From Rhodospirillales bacterium (GTDB taxonomy: Bacteria > Pseudomonadota > Alphaproteobacteria > Micavibrionales > Micavibrionaceae): 64,000 bases of DNA. The stretch spans positions 900,471-964,470 of the forward strand of contig JACKIU010000001.1 of assembly GCA_020638295.1 (NCBI GenBank), read 5' to 3'. Of the stretch, positions 25,366 to 33,507 are shown one piece after another. Under the pieces are notes generated by a model. The model did no database searches and was not told the origin of the DNA. It worked only from the letters and a program-made list of their open reading frames with translations. How positions within the stretch are numbered: the first letter of the stretch is position 1; every line of letters begins with the position of its first letter. The translations under genes were made by a program, and so were the position numbers.

Positions 25366-26409
25366 GTGCAGTATTCACATTCAAAAGAGAAGGCCAATGA
25401 GTTTGCGAGTGAGGCGCTGGAGCGCCTTCACAAGGAAGGCTTGTCACCAGTGCCGCAAAATTTCGAGCTTTGGTATGTGTATTATGCCGAATGCGATCCG
25501 GATGTGGTGCGGGCGATTGATGTGTTGGTCGCCAATAAAGAGCCGATTAACGATGAGCAGTGTGAGGAGATTCACCAGCGATTCTTGAGCGATACAAAAG
25601 AAAATGAGCGGGTGCGGCAGGCGGGAGATCAAATTCAGGAAACGATTAAGGGCGTTAAGACCAGCGTGAATGAAATTAAAATGGTCACGCATGAATATAG
25701 CGAAGTTTTGCAGGATGCGGCCGGGTCTTTAGGGCCGGACGCTAATCCCGAACAAATCCGCGAAAAACTGCAATCGGTGCTTGATAATACATCCAATGTG
25801 ATTGAGCATAATATGAAGCTGGAGCAAAAGCTTGAGCGTTCGGCATTGGTGATGCAGGAATTGCAACGCGATCTTGAGGTTGTGCGCCAGCAAGCCTTAA
25901 CCGACGGGTTAACCAATTTGTCGAATCGCAAAGCTTTTGATAGCGAGATTATCCGGGTTGCCGAGGAAGCCAAGCGCGACGGGCAGACGTTCTCTTTGAT
26001 TTTGATGGATATCGACCACTTTAAGGCTTTTAACGATAATTACGGTCATCAGGTTGGCGATCAGGTTTTACGGTTGGTGGCGCAAACCTTGACTGACGGG
26101 GTGAAAGGCCGGGACGTTGCGGCGCGGTATGGCGGGGAAGAGTTTGCGATTCTTTTGCCGCAAACCAATTTAACCGGCGGGGTGAAGGTTGCCGATTCGC
26201 TGCGTAGCGTTGTGCAGGGCAAGGAACTGATTAACCGTAATTCCGGTGAAACGCTGGGGCGGGTGACACTGTCGGGCGGCGTGGCGCAATATGTAACGAA
26301 TGAGCCGCTGGAAAACCTGATCGAGCGCGCGGATTCGGCGTTGTATACCGCCAAGCATAATGGTCGGAACCAGATCGCGGCCGCTCCGGCGCCGGGCCAG
26401 AAGAAGTAA
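25366..26409 (+). CDS. Diguanylate cyclase (GGDEF domain)
   Basis: Makes cyclic di-GMP from two GTP. The C-terminal 170 residues are a GGDEF domain: ALTDGLTNLSNRKAFDSEI, LMDIDHFKAFNDNYGHQVGD and the active site RYGGEEFAILLP (GGEEF). No clear RxxD inhibitory site is seen before it. The N-terminal part (KEKANEFASEALERLHKEG, LWYVYYAECDPDVVRAIDVL) is a soluble helical region seen in several alphaproteobacterial cyclases. No ATG is suitable; I use GTG 25366. The frame opens upstream to 25228 inside the LOG gene. C-terminus ends PAPGQKK. Confidence 0.9.
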   Translation: MQYSHSKEKANEFASEALERLHKEGLSPVPQNFELWYVYYAECDPDVVRAIDVLVANKEPINDEQCEEIHQRFLSDTKENERVRQAGDQIQETIKGVKTSVNEIKMVTHEYSEVLQDAAGSLGPDANPEQIREKLQSVLDNTSNVIEHNMKLEQKLERSALVMQELQRDLEVVRQQALTDGLTNLSNRKAFDSEIIRVAEEAKRDGQTFSLILMDIDHFKAFNDNYGHQVGDQVLRLVAQTLTDGVKGRDVAARYGGEEFAILLPQTNLTGGVKVADSLRSVVQGKELINRNSGETLGRVTLSGGVAQYVTNEPLENLIERADSALYTAKHNGRNQIAAAPAPGQKK

Positions 26410-26467
26410 GGCTTCCAAGGTCGTTTTGGCGGCTTGTATATTCTTCATAAAGGCTTAGTTTAAAGGC

Positions 26468-28915
26468 ATGCAGGATTCAATTTCATCCGCCGCGATGGTG
26501 CGGCCTCCCTATCTTGAAGGGTTAAATAACGAGCAACGCGAGGCTGTTGAAAGCCTGGACGGGCCGGTGCTGGTGCTGGCGGGTGCGGGGACCGGAAAGA
26601 CGCGGGTCTTGACGACGCGGCTGGCGCATTTGCTGCATACGGGCCGGGCGTATCCTTCGCAAATTCTGGCTGTGACCTTTACGAATAAAGCGGCTCAGGA
26701 AATGAAAGCGCGGGTGAGTCAGCTGATGGGCGGTGCGCCGGTTGAGGGCTGGTGGCTGGGGACGTTCCATTCGCTGGCGGCAAGGATGCTGCGGCGGCAT
26801 GCCGATCTGGTGGGCTTAAGCTCGAATTTCACGATTCTCGATCCGGACGATCAGGTGCGCTTGCTCAAGCAAATTATGGAAGCGAATAACATTGATACCA
26901 AGAAATGGGCGCCCAAGGCAATGATCGGGTTTATCGATCGCTGGAAGGATCGCGGCCTTACGCCCGCGCAGGTGAGCGCGGATGAGGTTGGCGATATCGC
27001 CGATGGCAAATTGCCGATGCTGTATGAGATTTACCAGCGGCGGTTGCGCGAGGTAAATGCGTGTGATTTCGGAGATTTGTTGTTGCATATGATCACGATT
27101 CTGAAAGACCCGGCCAACGCCCATCTGCTGGATGAGTATCACCGTCGTTTTCGCTATATCATGGTCGATGAGTATCAGGATACCAACGTGGCGCAGTATT
27201 TGTGGTTGCGGTTGCTGGCGCTAAAACGCAACCGTCATCCCGTAGGACGCTCGCACGAACGGGAGCCGGGAAAGAGCAGCGCTGAAAGCGCTGCACATAT
27301 GGATCCCCGCTGTTTAAATCAGCCTCCGGCTGATCGCGGGGATGACAGTGAGTGGAATAGCGGCGCTAACATCTGCTGCGTGGGGGATGACGATCAGTCG
27401 ATCTATGGCTGGCGCGGGGCGGAGGTTGGCAATATTTTGCGGTTCGAAAAAGACTTTGAGGGCGCGAAGATTATCCGGCTGGAGCAGAATTATCGCAGCA
27501 CGAATAATATCCTTAAGGCTGCGCATGGGGTGATTTCCAAGAATGACGGGCGGTTGGGCAAGGAGCTTTGGTCCGATGCCGGGGATGGCGAGAAAATCAC
27601 GGTGCGGGGCCTGTGGGACGGTGAGGCCGAAGCGCGCTGGGTTGGTGAAGAGATTGAGCAACTGCAAAGAAAATACGAAATGTCATCCCGAGCGAAGTCG
27701 AGGGATCTTTATAATAAAATGCAGGACAAAGATCCCTCCACTCCGCTGCGCTCCGGTCGGGATGACAATAGAGGAGAGTGTTCTTTAAATGAAATCGCTA
27801 TACTCGTGCGCGCCGGGTTTCAAACGCGTGAATTTGAGGAGCGGTTTATCAAGCTTGGTCTGCCCTACAAAGTGATCGGGGGCCCGCGTTTTTACGAGCG
27901 GATGGAAATTCGCGATGCGCTGGCTTATTTGCGGGTGACGATGCAAAAGGCCGACGATCTGGCGCTGGAGCGGATTATCAATACGCCCAAGCGCGGGATT
28001 GGCGGTGCGACGGTGCAGACGCTGTACGCATACGGGCGGACGCATGGGGTTTGCCTGCATGATGCGGTGATGGATTTGACGCAGACCGATGAGCTGCGCC
28101 CCAAGGTTAAAAGTACCCTGATGAAATTGCTGGATGATTTCGGGCGCTGGCGGTCGTTGATTGAGACGGTGCATCATGCGGAGCTGGCGGCGCAAATCTT
28201 GGATGAATCCGGCTATATGCAGATGTGGAAAGAGGACAAAACGCCCGAGGCGCCGGGGCGGCTGGAGAATTTGAAAGAACTGATTTCCGGAATGCAGGAA
28301 TATGAGAGCTTGCCGCAGTTTTTAGAGCATGTGGCGCTGGTGCTGGAAAATCAGGATGCTTCGGGCGGCGAGTTTGTCAGTATCATGACGCTACATGGGG
28401 CGAAGGGGCTGGAGTTTGACGCGGTATTTTTGCCGGGTTGGGAAGAAGGGTTGTTTCCTTCGCAACGATCGATGGATGAGAATGGCCTGAAGGGATTGGA
28501 AGAAGAACGGCGGCTGGCCTATGTCGGGATTACGCGGGCCAAGCAGAAGGCCTATATATCGTTTGCGGCGAACCGGCGGATGTATGGATCATGGACGAAT
28601 GCCATTCCCTCACGTTTTGTCGATGAATTGCCGAAAGCGCAGACGGACGTGCAGTCCGATCTCGGGCTGGCCGGTAGCGGGCGCTCAAGTCATTGGGATA
28701 GTTCAGGATTTGCGCCGAAGGTACAGAAGCGGATGGTGCATGAGCGTAAGGTGATGAGTGAAAGCGGCACTGTCTTTGCGCGCGGGGACCGAGTGTTTCA
28801 CGATAAGTTCGGCTATGGCAAGATCATCAATATCGACGGGCATAAGCTGGATATCGCGTTTGAAAAATCCGGTCAAAAGCGTGTGATGGATAGCTTTGTC
28901 GAAAAGCATGACTGA
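26468..28915 (+). CDS. uvrD: UvrD/PcrA-type DNA helicase with two palindromic in-frame insertions
   Basis: SF1A 3'-5' helicase for nucleotide excision and mismatch repair. Motif I is LAGAGTGKTRVLTTR, motif II DEYQDTN, motif III VGDDDQSIYGWRGA, then QNYRSTNNIL and the late motif VGITRAKQKAYI. At 815 residues it is longer than usual because two palindromic elements are translated within it. The first (27234-27346) adds about 45 residues between motifs II and III (from RHPVGRSHEREPG to DDSEWNSGAN). The second (27682-27766) adds about 35 residues (SSRAKSRDLYNKM to GRDDNRGEC) after the GEEIEQLQRKY segment. Both keep the frame and avoid stops. Whether the enzyme tolerates them cannot be seen. Confidence 0.95.
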   Translation: MQDSISSAAMVRPPYLEGLNNEQREAVESLDGPVLVLAGAGTGKTRVLTTRLAHLLHTGRAYPSQILAVTFTNKAAQEMKARVSQLMGGAPVEGWWLGTFHSLAARMLRRHADLVGLSSNFTILDPDDQVRLLKQIMEANNIDTKKWAPKAMIGFIDRWKDRGLTPAQVSADEVGDIADGKLPMLYEIYQRRLREVNACDFGDLLLHMITILKDPANAHLLDEYHRRFRYIMVDEYQDTNVAQYLWLRLLALKRNRHPVGRSHEREPGKSSAESAAHMDPRCLNQPPADRGDDSEWNSGANICCVGDDDQSIYGWRGAEVGNILRFEKDFEGAKIIRLEQNYRSTNNILKAAHGVISKNDGRLGKELWSDAGDGEKITVRGLWDGEAEARWVGEEIEQLQRKYEMSSRAKSRDLYNKMQDKDPSTPLRSGRDDNRGECSLNEIAILVRAGFQTREFEERFIKLGLPYKVIGGPRFYERMEIRDALAYLRVTMQKADDLALERIINTPKRGIGGATVQTLYAYGRTHGVCLHDAVMDLTQTDELRPKVKSTLMKLLDDFGRWRSLIETVHHAELAAQILDESGYMQMWKEDKTPEAPGRLENLKELISGMQEYESLPQFLEHVALVLENQDASGGEFVSIMTLHGAKGLEFDAVFLPGWEEGLFPSQRSMDENGLKGLEEERRLAYVGITRAKQKAYISFAANRRMYGSWTNAIPSRFVDELPKAQTDVQSDLGLAGSGRSSHWDSSGFAPKVQKRMVHERKVMSESGTVFARGDRVFHDKFGYGKIINIDGHKLDIAFEKSGQKRVMDSFVEKHD
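27234..27346. repeat. Palindromic element inside uvrD (copy 1)
   Basis: Outer arms GTCATCCC and GGGATGAC pair. Inner hairpins are visible, such as GCAGCGCTGAAAGCGCTGC and GATCCCCGC with GCGGGGAT. It lies between the codons for helicase motifs II and III and is read through in frame. Confidence 0.8.
27682..27766. repeat. Palindromic element inside uvrD (copy 2)
   Basis: Starts GTCATCCCGAGCGAAGTCGA, ends GGTCGGGATGAC, with GAGGGATCTTT pairing with AAAGATCCCTC. Same family as 12403 and 52526. Read through in frame. Confidence 0.85.
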
Positions 28916-28984
28916 GATTACACATGCGGGCTGGATATTTTGTTTTAAAGCCGCCATATTAAACCATATTTTGCGGAGGTCGTT

Positions 28985-29932
28985 ATGAACATGAAAAACA
29001 AAATCGCAACCGTATTCGGCGGCACAGGATTTGTCGGGCGGCAGGTGGTGCGCGAACTGGCGGCGCGCGGGGTGATTATCAAGGTGGCGACCAGAGTGCC
29101 GGAGCGCGCCTATTTCCTCAAACCCGATGGCGCGGTGGGGCAGATTGTTCCGGTTGTCTGTGATTATGCGGATGAGAAAAGTCTGGCTGCGGCGATTGCG
29201 GGTAGTGATTATGTGATCAACTGTATTGGTGTCTTGTTTGAAAAGGGCAAGCGGCAGAAATTTCAGAAAATTCATAGTGATTTACCAACGGCGATTGCCG
29301 GTTTGTGTGCTAAAGCCGGTGTGGGGCGGCTGGTGCACTTTTCTGCGCTGGGTGTTGATAAGGGCACATCGAAATACGCCAAGACCAAATTGGAAGGGGA
29401 AAAGGGCGTGCTGGCCAATTCCCCGAAGGCGACGATTTTACGACCGAGCGTGATTTTCGGTGAGGATGATTCCTTTTTTAATATGTTTGCGGAAATGGCG
29501 CGTTATGCTCCGGCTCTGCCGTTGATTGGCGGGGGTAAGACGAAGTTCCAGCCGGTTTATGTCGGCGATGTTGCCAGAGCGGTTTTGGCGGCTTTGGAAC
29601 AGCCACAGGCGCAGGGTCAAATTTATGAGCTGGGCGGGCCGGACGTTCTGAACTTTAAGGAAATTTATGAACGCTTGTTCCGCTATACCGGGCGCAAGCG
29701 CTGTCTGGTCAGTTTGCCGTACGGGCTGGCCAAAGTACAGGCGAGCTTTATGAGCGTTTTGCCACAGCCGCCGTTGACGCGCGATCAAGTGGAATCGCTT
29801 AAGACGGATAATGTTGTTTCACCGACGGCGCAGGGTTTGGCGGATCTGGGCGTATTACCAACAGCGCTGGATGTGATTTTGCCAACCTATCTTAAAAGTT
29901 ACCGGGATGGCGGGCGTTTTGCCGCACAATAA
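28985..29932 (+). CDS. Complex I NDUFA9-like SDR-family protein
   Basis: An extended short-chain dehydrogenase-like protein of the type found as an accessory subunit of NADH:ubiquinone oxidoreductase in mitochondria and alphaproteobacteria. The dinucleotide-binding motif is VFGGTGFVGRQVVRELAARG. The usual Tyr-Lys motif is only partly kept: SKYAKTKLEGEK. RPSVIFGEDDSFFNMFAEMA and FQPVYVGDVARAV match the family. 315 residues. AGGT precedes the start. It leads a row with the surA-like and rsmA genes on the same strand. Confidence 0.88.
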   Translation: MNMKNKIATVFGGTGFVGRQVVRELAARGVIIKVATRVPERAYFLKPDGAVGQIVPVVCDYADEKSLAAAIAGSDYVINCIGVLFEKGKRQKFQKIHSDLPTAIAGLCAKAGVGRLVHFSALGVDKGTSKYAKTKLEGEKGVLANSPKATILRPSVIFGEDDSFFNMFAEMARYAPALPLIGGGKTKFQPVYVGDVARAVLAALEQPQAQGQIYELGGPDVLNFKEIYERLFRYTGRKRCLVSLPYGLAKVQASFMSVLPQPPLTRDQVESLKTDNVVSPTAQGLADLGVLPTALDVILPTYLKSYRDGGRFAAQ

Positions 29933-29953
29933 TTTTAAGCAAGGATTTTAAAG

Positions 29954-30904
29954 ATGCGTAGATTTTTGCTGTTTGTTTTGGCTCTGTCGTTTGTGGCGTT
30001 TGCGGCGCAGGGTTCCTATGCGGCGCGGTCGGAAAGCATTGTTGCGGTCGTGAATGAAGATGCGATTACATTATCGGATATGAATGACCGTATGGGGTTG
30101 ATTGTCGCGTCTTCAGGATTGCCCAATACGCAGGATGTGCGCGATAAGCTGACGCCGCAGATTATGGGGTCGCTGGTCGATGAGTTGATCCGCATGCAGG
30201 AAGCCCGGCGGTTGGATTTGTCGGTCAGTCCGGAGGAAATCGATCAGGGGTTTGCGACGATTGCCCAGCAGAATAATATGTCGGCGGAGGATTTTCGCAC
30301 GATGATTGCGCGCGGTGGTCTGAATATCCGGACGATGGAAGACCAGATTCGGGCGCAGATCGCTTGGGGGAAGGTTGTGCAGTCCAAGCTGCGGCCGCAG
30401 GTGGTGGTGACAGAAAGCGATATCGATGCGCATCTGGAACGGATTACGGCCAATACAGGCAAGCCGGAATATCTGGTGTCGGAAATTTTTCTTCCCGTCG
30501 ATGCGGCGCAGGATGAGGCTCAGGTGCGCCAGTTGGCCTTGAAATTGATGCAGGAAATCCGTAGCGGGCAAGCGCCGTTCTTCAAAGTCGCGCAGCAATT
30601 TTCAAAATCGGCGGGGGCCCCGCAAGGCGGCGATATGGGCTGGGTTACGCAAGGCCAGCTGCAGCCTGAGCTGGATGAGGTTTTAACGCGTTTGGAAAAA
30701 GGGCAGGTTAGCGATCCGGTGCGCAGCGCTGCGGGCTATCATATACTCAATGTGCGGGAACAGCGGACAATCGCGCCGGAAAACATGCCGAGCCGTGAAC
30801 AGGTGATGAGTTTTTTAGGAAACCAGCGTCTTGAGCGGTTGCAGCGCCGTTATCTGATGGATTTGAAATCAACGGCTTTTATCGAGAATCGTCTTGAGCA
30901 GTGA
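29954..30904 (+). CDS. surA: SurA-like periplasmic chaperone / peptidyl-prolyl isomerase
   Basis: Helps outer-membrane proteins fold in the periplasm. Signal peptide MRRFLLFVLALSFVAFAAQGSYA, then the SurA N-terminal region (SIVAVVNEDAITLSDMNDRM; LVDELIRMQEARRLDLSVS) and one parvulin domain (LVSEIFLPV, FSKSAGAPQGGDMGWVTQGQL, VRSAAGYHILNVRE). At 316 residues it has one parvulin domain, where E. coli SurA has two. Its end overlaps the rsmA start by 11 bases, as in the usual surA-rsmA order, though pdxA is not between them here. Confidence 0.9.
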   Translation: MRRFLLFVLALSFVAFAAQGSYAARSESIVAVVNEDAITLSDMNDRMGLIVASSGLPNTQDVRDKLTPQIMGSLVDELIRMQEARRLDLSVSPEEIDQGFATIAQQNNMSAEDFRTMIARGGLNIRTMEDQIRAQIAWGKVVQSKLRPQVVVTESDIDAHLERITANTGKPEYLVSEIFLPVDAAQDEAQVRQLALKLMQEIRSGQAPFFKVAQQFSKSAGAPQGGDMGWVTQGQLQPELDEVLTRLEKGQVSDPVRSAAGYHILNVREQRTIAPENMPSREQVMSFLGNQRLERLQRRYLMDLKSTAFIENRLEQ

Positions 30905-31733
30905 AAGCTTTTTGTCGGCATTAGAAGCTTTGCCGCCATTGCGCGACGTGATTGCGGCGCATAATCTCCGGGCGGAAAAAGCGCTGGGGCAGAATTTTCT
31001 GCTCGACCTGAATATGACCGATAAAATTGCGCGTCAGGCCGGGGATTTATCCGGCAAAACCGTAATCGAGATCGGGCCGGGGCCGGGCGGGCTGACGCGG
31101 TCTTTGTTGCGCGTTGGGGCGAAAAAGGTGATTGCGGTGGAATTTGATCTGCGCGCGGTTGGCGCTTTGCAGGCTTTGGTACAAGCGGCGGAGGGGCGGC
31201 TTACGGTTGTGCAAGCGGATGCGCTGGAAGTCGATCTGGCGACGCTCTGTGAAGGGCCGCGGGTGATTGTCGCCAATTTGCCGTATAATATCGCCACACC
31301 GCTCCTGACGGGCTGGCTGGCGCAAATTCGTAGCGGTTTTGGCGTTTATGATGAAATGATTTTGATGTTTCAAAAGGAAGTGGCCCAGCGGATTGTAGCG
31401 CGGCCCGGGGATAAGGCCTATGGCCGGTTATCGGTGATCAGCCAATGGTTGTGCGAAACGCGGAAATGTTTTGATTTGCCGCCCGGGGCGTTTACGCCGC
31501 CGCCGAAAGTGAGTTCGAGCGTGGTGCGGTTTGTGCCGAAGGTTTTAGCGGCGGAGGCGCCGGAGTTTAAGGCAGTTGAAGCGGTAACAGCAGCAGCGTT
31601 TGGCCAGAGGCGCAAAATGATCCGGTCGTCTTTGCGTGATTATGCGCAGCGTTTTGGGGCGTTGGGGCTGGAGCCGACAGTGCGCGCGGAAACGCTTAGC
31701 GTCGAAGACTTCATCCAACTTGCAAAATATTGA
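30894..31733 (+). CDS. rsmA: RsmA (KsgA), 16S rRNA A1518/A1519 dimethyltransferase
   Basis: Dimethylates two adjacent adenines near the 3' end of 16S rRNA during small-subunit maturation. 279 residues. The SAM site is IEIGPGPGGLTRSLL, the catalytic motif is IVANLPYNIATPLL, and AEKALGQNFLLDL at the start is typical. The start appears to be TTG 30894, translationally coupled to surA through the overlap; no ATG fits. A C-terminal FGQRRKMIRSSLRDY segment is also family-typical. Confidence 0.96.
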   Translation: MSSESFLSALEALPPLRDVIAAHNLRAEKALGQNFLLDLNMTDKIARQAGDLSGKTVIEIGPGPGGLTRSLLRVGAKKVIAVEFDLRAVGALQALVQAAEGRLTVVQADALEVDLATLCEGPRVIVANLPYNIATPLLTGWLAQIRSGFGVYDEMILMFQKEVAQRIVARPGDKAYGRLSVISQWLCETRKCFDLPPGAFTPPPKVSSSVVRFVPKVLAAEAPEFKAVEAVTAAAFGQRRKMIRSSLRDYAQRFGALGLEPTVRAETLSVEDFIQLAKY

Positions 31734-31787
31734 CATAATTATAAAACCTGTGTAGAACCTCTTTTATTTGAAAAAAGATATGATGCC

Positions 31788-32243
31788 ATGGTTTTTGAAT
31801 TGATTGATGAACCAGTGTGTTTGGACTTTACAGGGTCTTTTAATGCGCAAGTTGATGGACAGGGTCGTTTGTTGTTGCCCGCTGTTTTTCGTAATGCGAT
31901 GAATGGCGGAGATAAAAAGTTAAAGATTAGTTTTTTTACAATGGCGCATCCGAAGGATCATAAGCTTGTGTGTTTTTCTCGCGAAGAATTTGAAAAGAAA
32001 CTTGTGCCTATACCTAAAGAACAGCGCGGAGCCATAATTGCAAATGCCTATAGAGTTGATTGTCAGGATAACAGTGGACGTTTTGCAGTTGATATACTAT
32101 CCAGAGTTTCTGCTTGGCCCGAAAATTGCCGAGAGTTCGTTTTCGTGGGTGCGGGTGACAGATTTTTTATTTGTCCCGCAGAGGAAGAAAACGCTGAAGC
32201 TGTTGCGGTAATAGAAACGTTTTTAGAAGAGCCAGAAGCATAA
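31788..32243 (+). CDS. Divergent MraZ-like (tandem SpoVT/AbrB) DNA-binding protein
   Basis: 151 residues with two half-sites that look like MraZ swapped-hairpin units: FNAQVDGQGRLLLPAVFRNAM (residues 19-39) and YRVDCQDNSGRFAVDILSRVSA. The spacing and the following EFVFVGAGDRFFICP match MraZ, a regulator of the division and cell-wall cluster. Here it is far from any dcw gene, sits between rsmA and gmk, and is more AT-rich than both, so it may be an acquired paralogue. DNA binding is inferred from the fold only. ATG 31788; weak ribosome-binding site. Confidence 0.72.
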   Translation: MVFELIDEPVCLDFTGSFNAQVDGQGRLLLPAVFRNAMNGGDKKLKISFFTMAHPKDHKLVCFSREEFEKKLVPIPKEQRGAIIANAYRVDCQDNSGRFAVDILSRVSAWPENCREFVFVGAGDRFFICPAEEENAEAVAVIETFLEEPEA

Positions 32244-32248
32244 TGTTT

Positions 32249-32890
32249 TTACAGCCCACCCATTAGACCGCGGACAAAGTCCGACAGGCCCTGAACCCGG
32301 CGACGCTTGAGGCGTTCGGCATCAAGGATCAGTTGGGCTTGGTCGACGGCTTCTTCAATATCGGTGTTGATAATCACGTAATCATATTCTGTATAGTGCG
32401 ACATCTCATCGGCGGCTTTGGCCATGCGGCTGCGGATCTGTTCTTCGGTTTCACGCGTGTCGCGGGAGCGGTCGCGCAGGCGCTTTTCAAGGGCCTGATT
32501 GGATGGGGGGAGAATAAAGACACGGACAAGGTCTTCGACAGCCAGTTCGAAAAGCTGTTGCGTGCCTTGCCAGTCGATGTCGAAGATCACATCTTTGCCT
32601 TCGGATAAAGCTTTTTCGACAGGGCCGCGCGGTGTGCCGTAATAATTATCAAAGACTTTGGCGTGCTCGAGCATTTCGCCATTATCCACCATATCGCGAA
32701 ATTCATTGTGGCTGACGAAGATATAATCCTGATTGTGAACTTCTCCGGCGCGGCGGGGGCGAGTGGTGGCGGAAATCGAGGCGATGAGGTTTTCGTTGTT
32801 TTTGAGCAAGGCGCGCGTGATCGTGGTTTTCCCGGCTCCCGATGGGGAGGAGAGGACGTACATCAGACCGCGGCGCTTTAACGTGTTCAA
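32249..32890 (-). CDS. gmk: Guanylate kinase
   Basis: Phosphorylates GMP to GDP. The 213-residue product carries the P-loop SSPSGAGKTTITRAL at residues 14-28, the GMP-binding STTRPRRAGEVHNQDYIFVS and VIFDIDWQGTQQL. Convergent with the MraZ-like gene with 5 bases between stops. The upstream gap to the ArsR gene is AT-rich. Confidence 0.97.
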   Translation of the reverse strand: MNTLKRRGLMYVLSSPSGAGKTTITRALLKNNENLIASISATTRPRRAGEVHNQDYIFVSHNEFRDMVDNGEMLEHAKVFDNYYGTPRGPVEKALSEGKDVIFDIDWQGTQQLFELAVEDLVRVFILPPSNQALEKRLRDRSRDTRETEEQIRSRMAKAADEMSHYTEYDYVIINTDIEEAVDQAQLILDAERLKRRRVQGLSDFVRGLMGGL

Positions 32891-33201
32891 AACTCTGGAC
32901 CTTATCTTTTTAGCTATGCGTAAGTGTTTTGTTGAGTTTAAACATCCCTTTATTCGCTGTGCAATGTCAAAGTGCCAAGTTGAATCCGGATTTTAGTCTC
33001 TTCAGGGTTTAATGTTGTTGTGTATGGGGGTTGTGAGGGCAAAATGTTTTAACGTGATTGAATATTATAAAACAATCATGTTAGGTTATAGTGGATTACT
33101 GGGGCTTTGTGCGGTATGGTTTTGAGTAATCTATAGTTGTGATGCTGTGTGATTTCAGGTTATTCTTCAAAACTATACAAGTTAAGCAGAGTATTTGATG
33201 G
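32891..33201. other. AT-rich spacer between gmk and the ArsR-family gene
   Basis: No gene is visible. The spacer is AT-rich and should hold the divergent promoters of gmk and the regulator. I see no clear operator palindrome and no dispersed repeat. Confidence 0.4.
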
Positions 33202-33507
33202 ATGGACGTTAAAGCAGTAGAAGGCAATATTGAGTCTGCGGCCAAAGTGTTAAAGGCCATGTCCAATGAGCGGCGCTTGTTGATTGTATGTATTCTGTTT
33301 ATGGGTGAAAAGAGCGTAGGGGCGCTGGAGGAGATGGTCGGGCTTAGCCAGTCTGCACTTTCCCAGCATTTGGCCCGGTTGCGGCGCGATGGTATCGTCC
33401 AAACCCGCAGAGACGCGCAAACAATTTATTATTCTCTAAAATCTGATGAAGCTGAAAAAGTGTTGGCGTGTTTGCACAGTATTTATTGTAAAGATGTGTC
33501 TTGTTAG
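33202..33507 (+). CDS. ArsR-family regulator with a SqrR/BigR-like cysteine pair
   Basis: Winged-helix repressor of 101 residues; recognition helix region VGLSQSALSQHLARLRRDGIV and wing RRDAQTIYYSL. Cysteines are at 30 (RLLIVCILF), 90, 96 (LHSIYC) and 101. Cys30 and Cys96 are 66 residues apart, the spacing of the two thiols of the persulfide sensor SqrR (Cys41 and Cys107) and of BigR. This suggests a response to reactive sulfur or redox change. No metal-site CxC motif of ArsR is present. No sulfide-oxidation gene lies beside it; the target is unknown. Confidence 0.88.
   Translation: MDVKAVEGNIESAAKVLKAMSNERRLLIVCILFMGEKSVGALEEMVGLSQSALSQHLARLRRDGIVQTRRDAQTIYYSLKSDEAEKVLACLHSIYCKDVSC

Noticed and set aside
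31788..32243. Calling the gene at 31788 simply mraZ
   Set aside because: It is not beside rsmH, ftsL or ftsI and is divergent, so I describe it as MraZ-like without a symbol.
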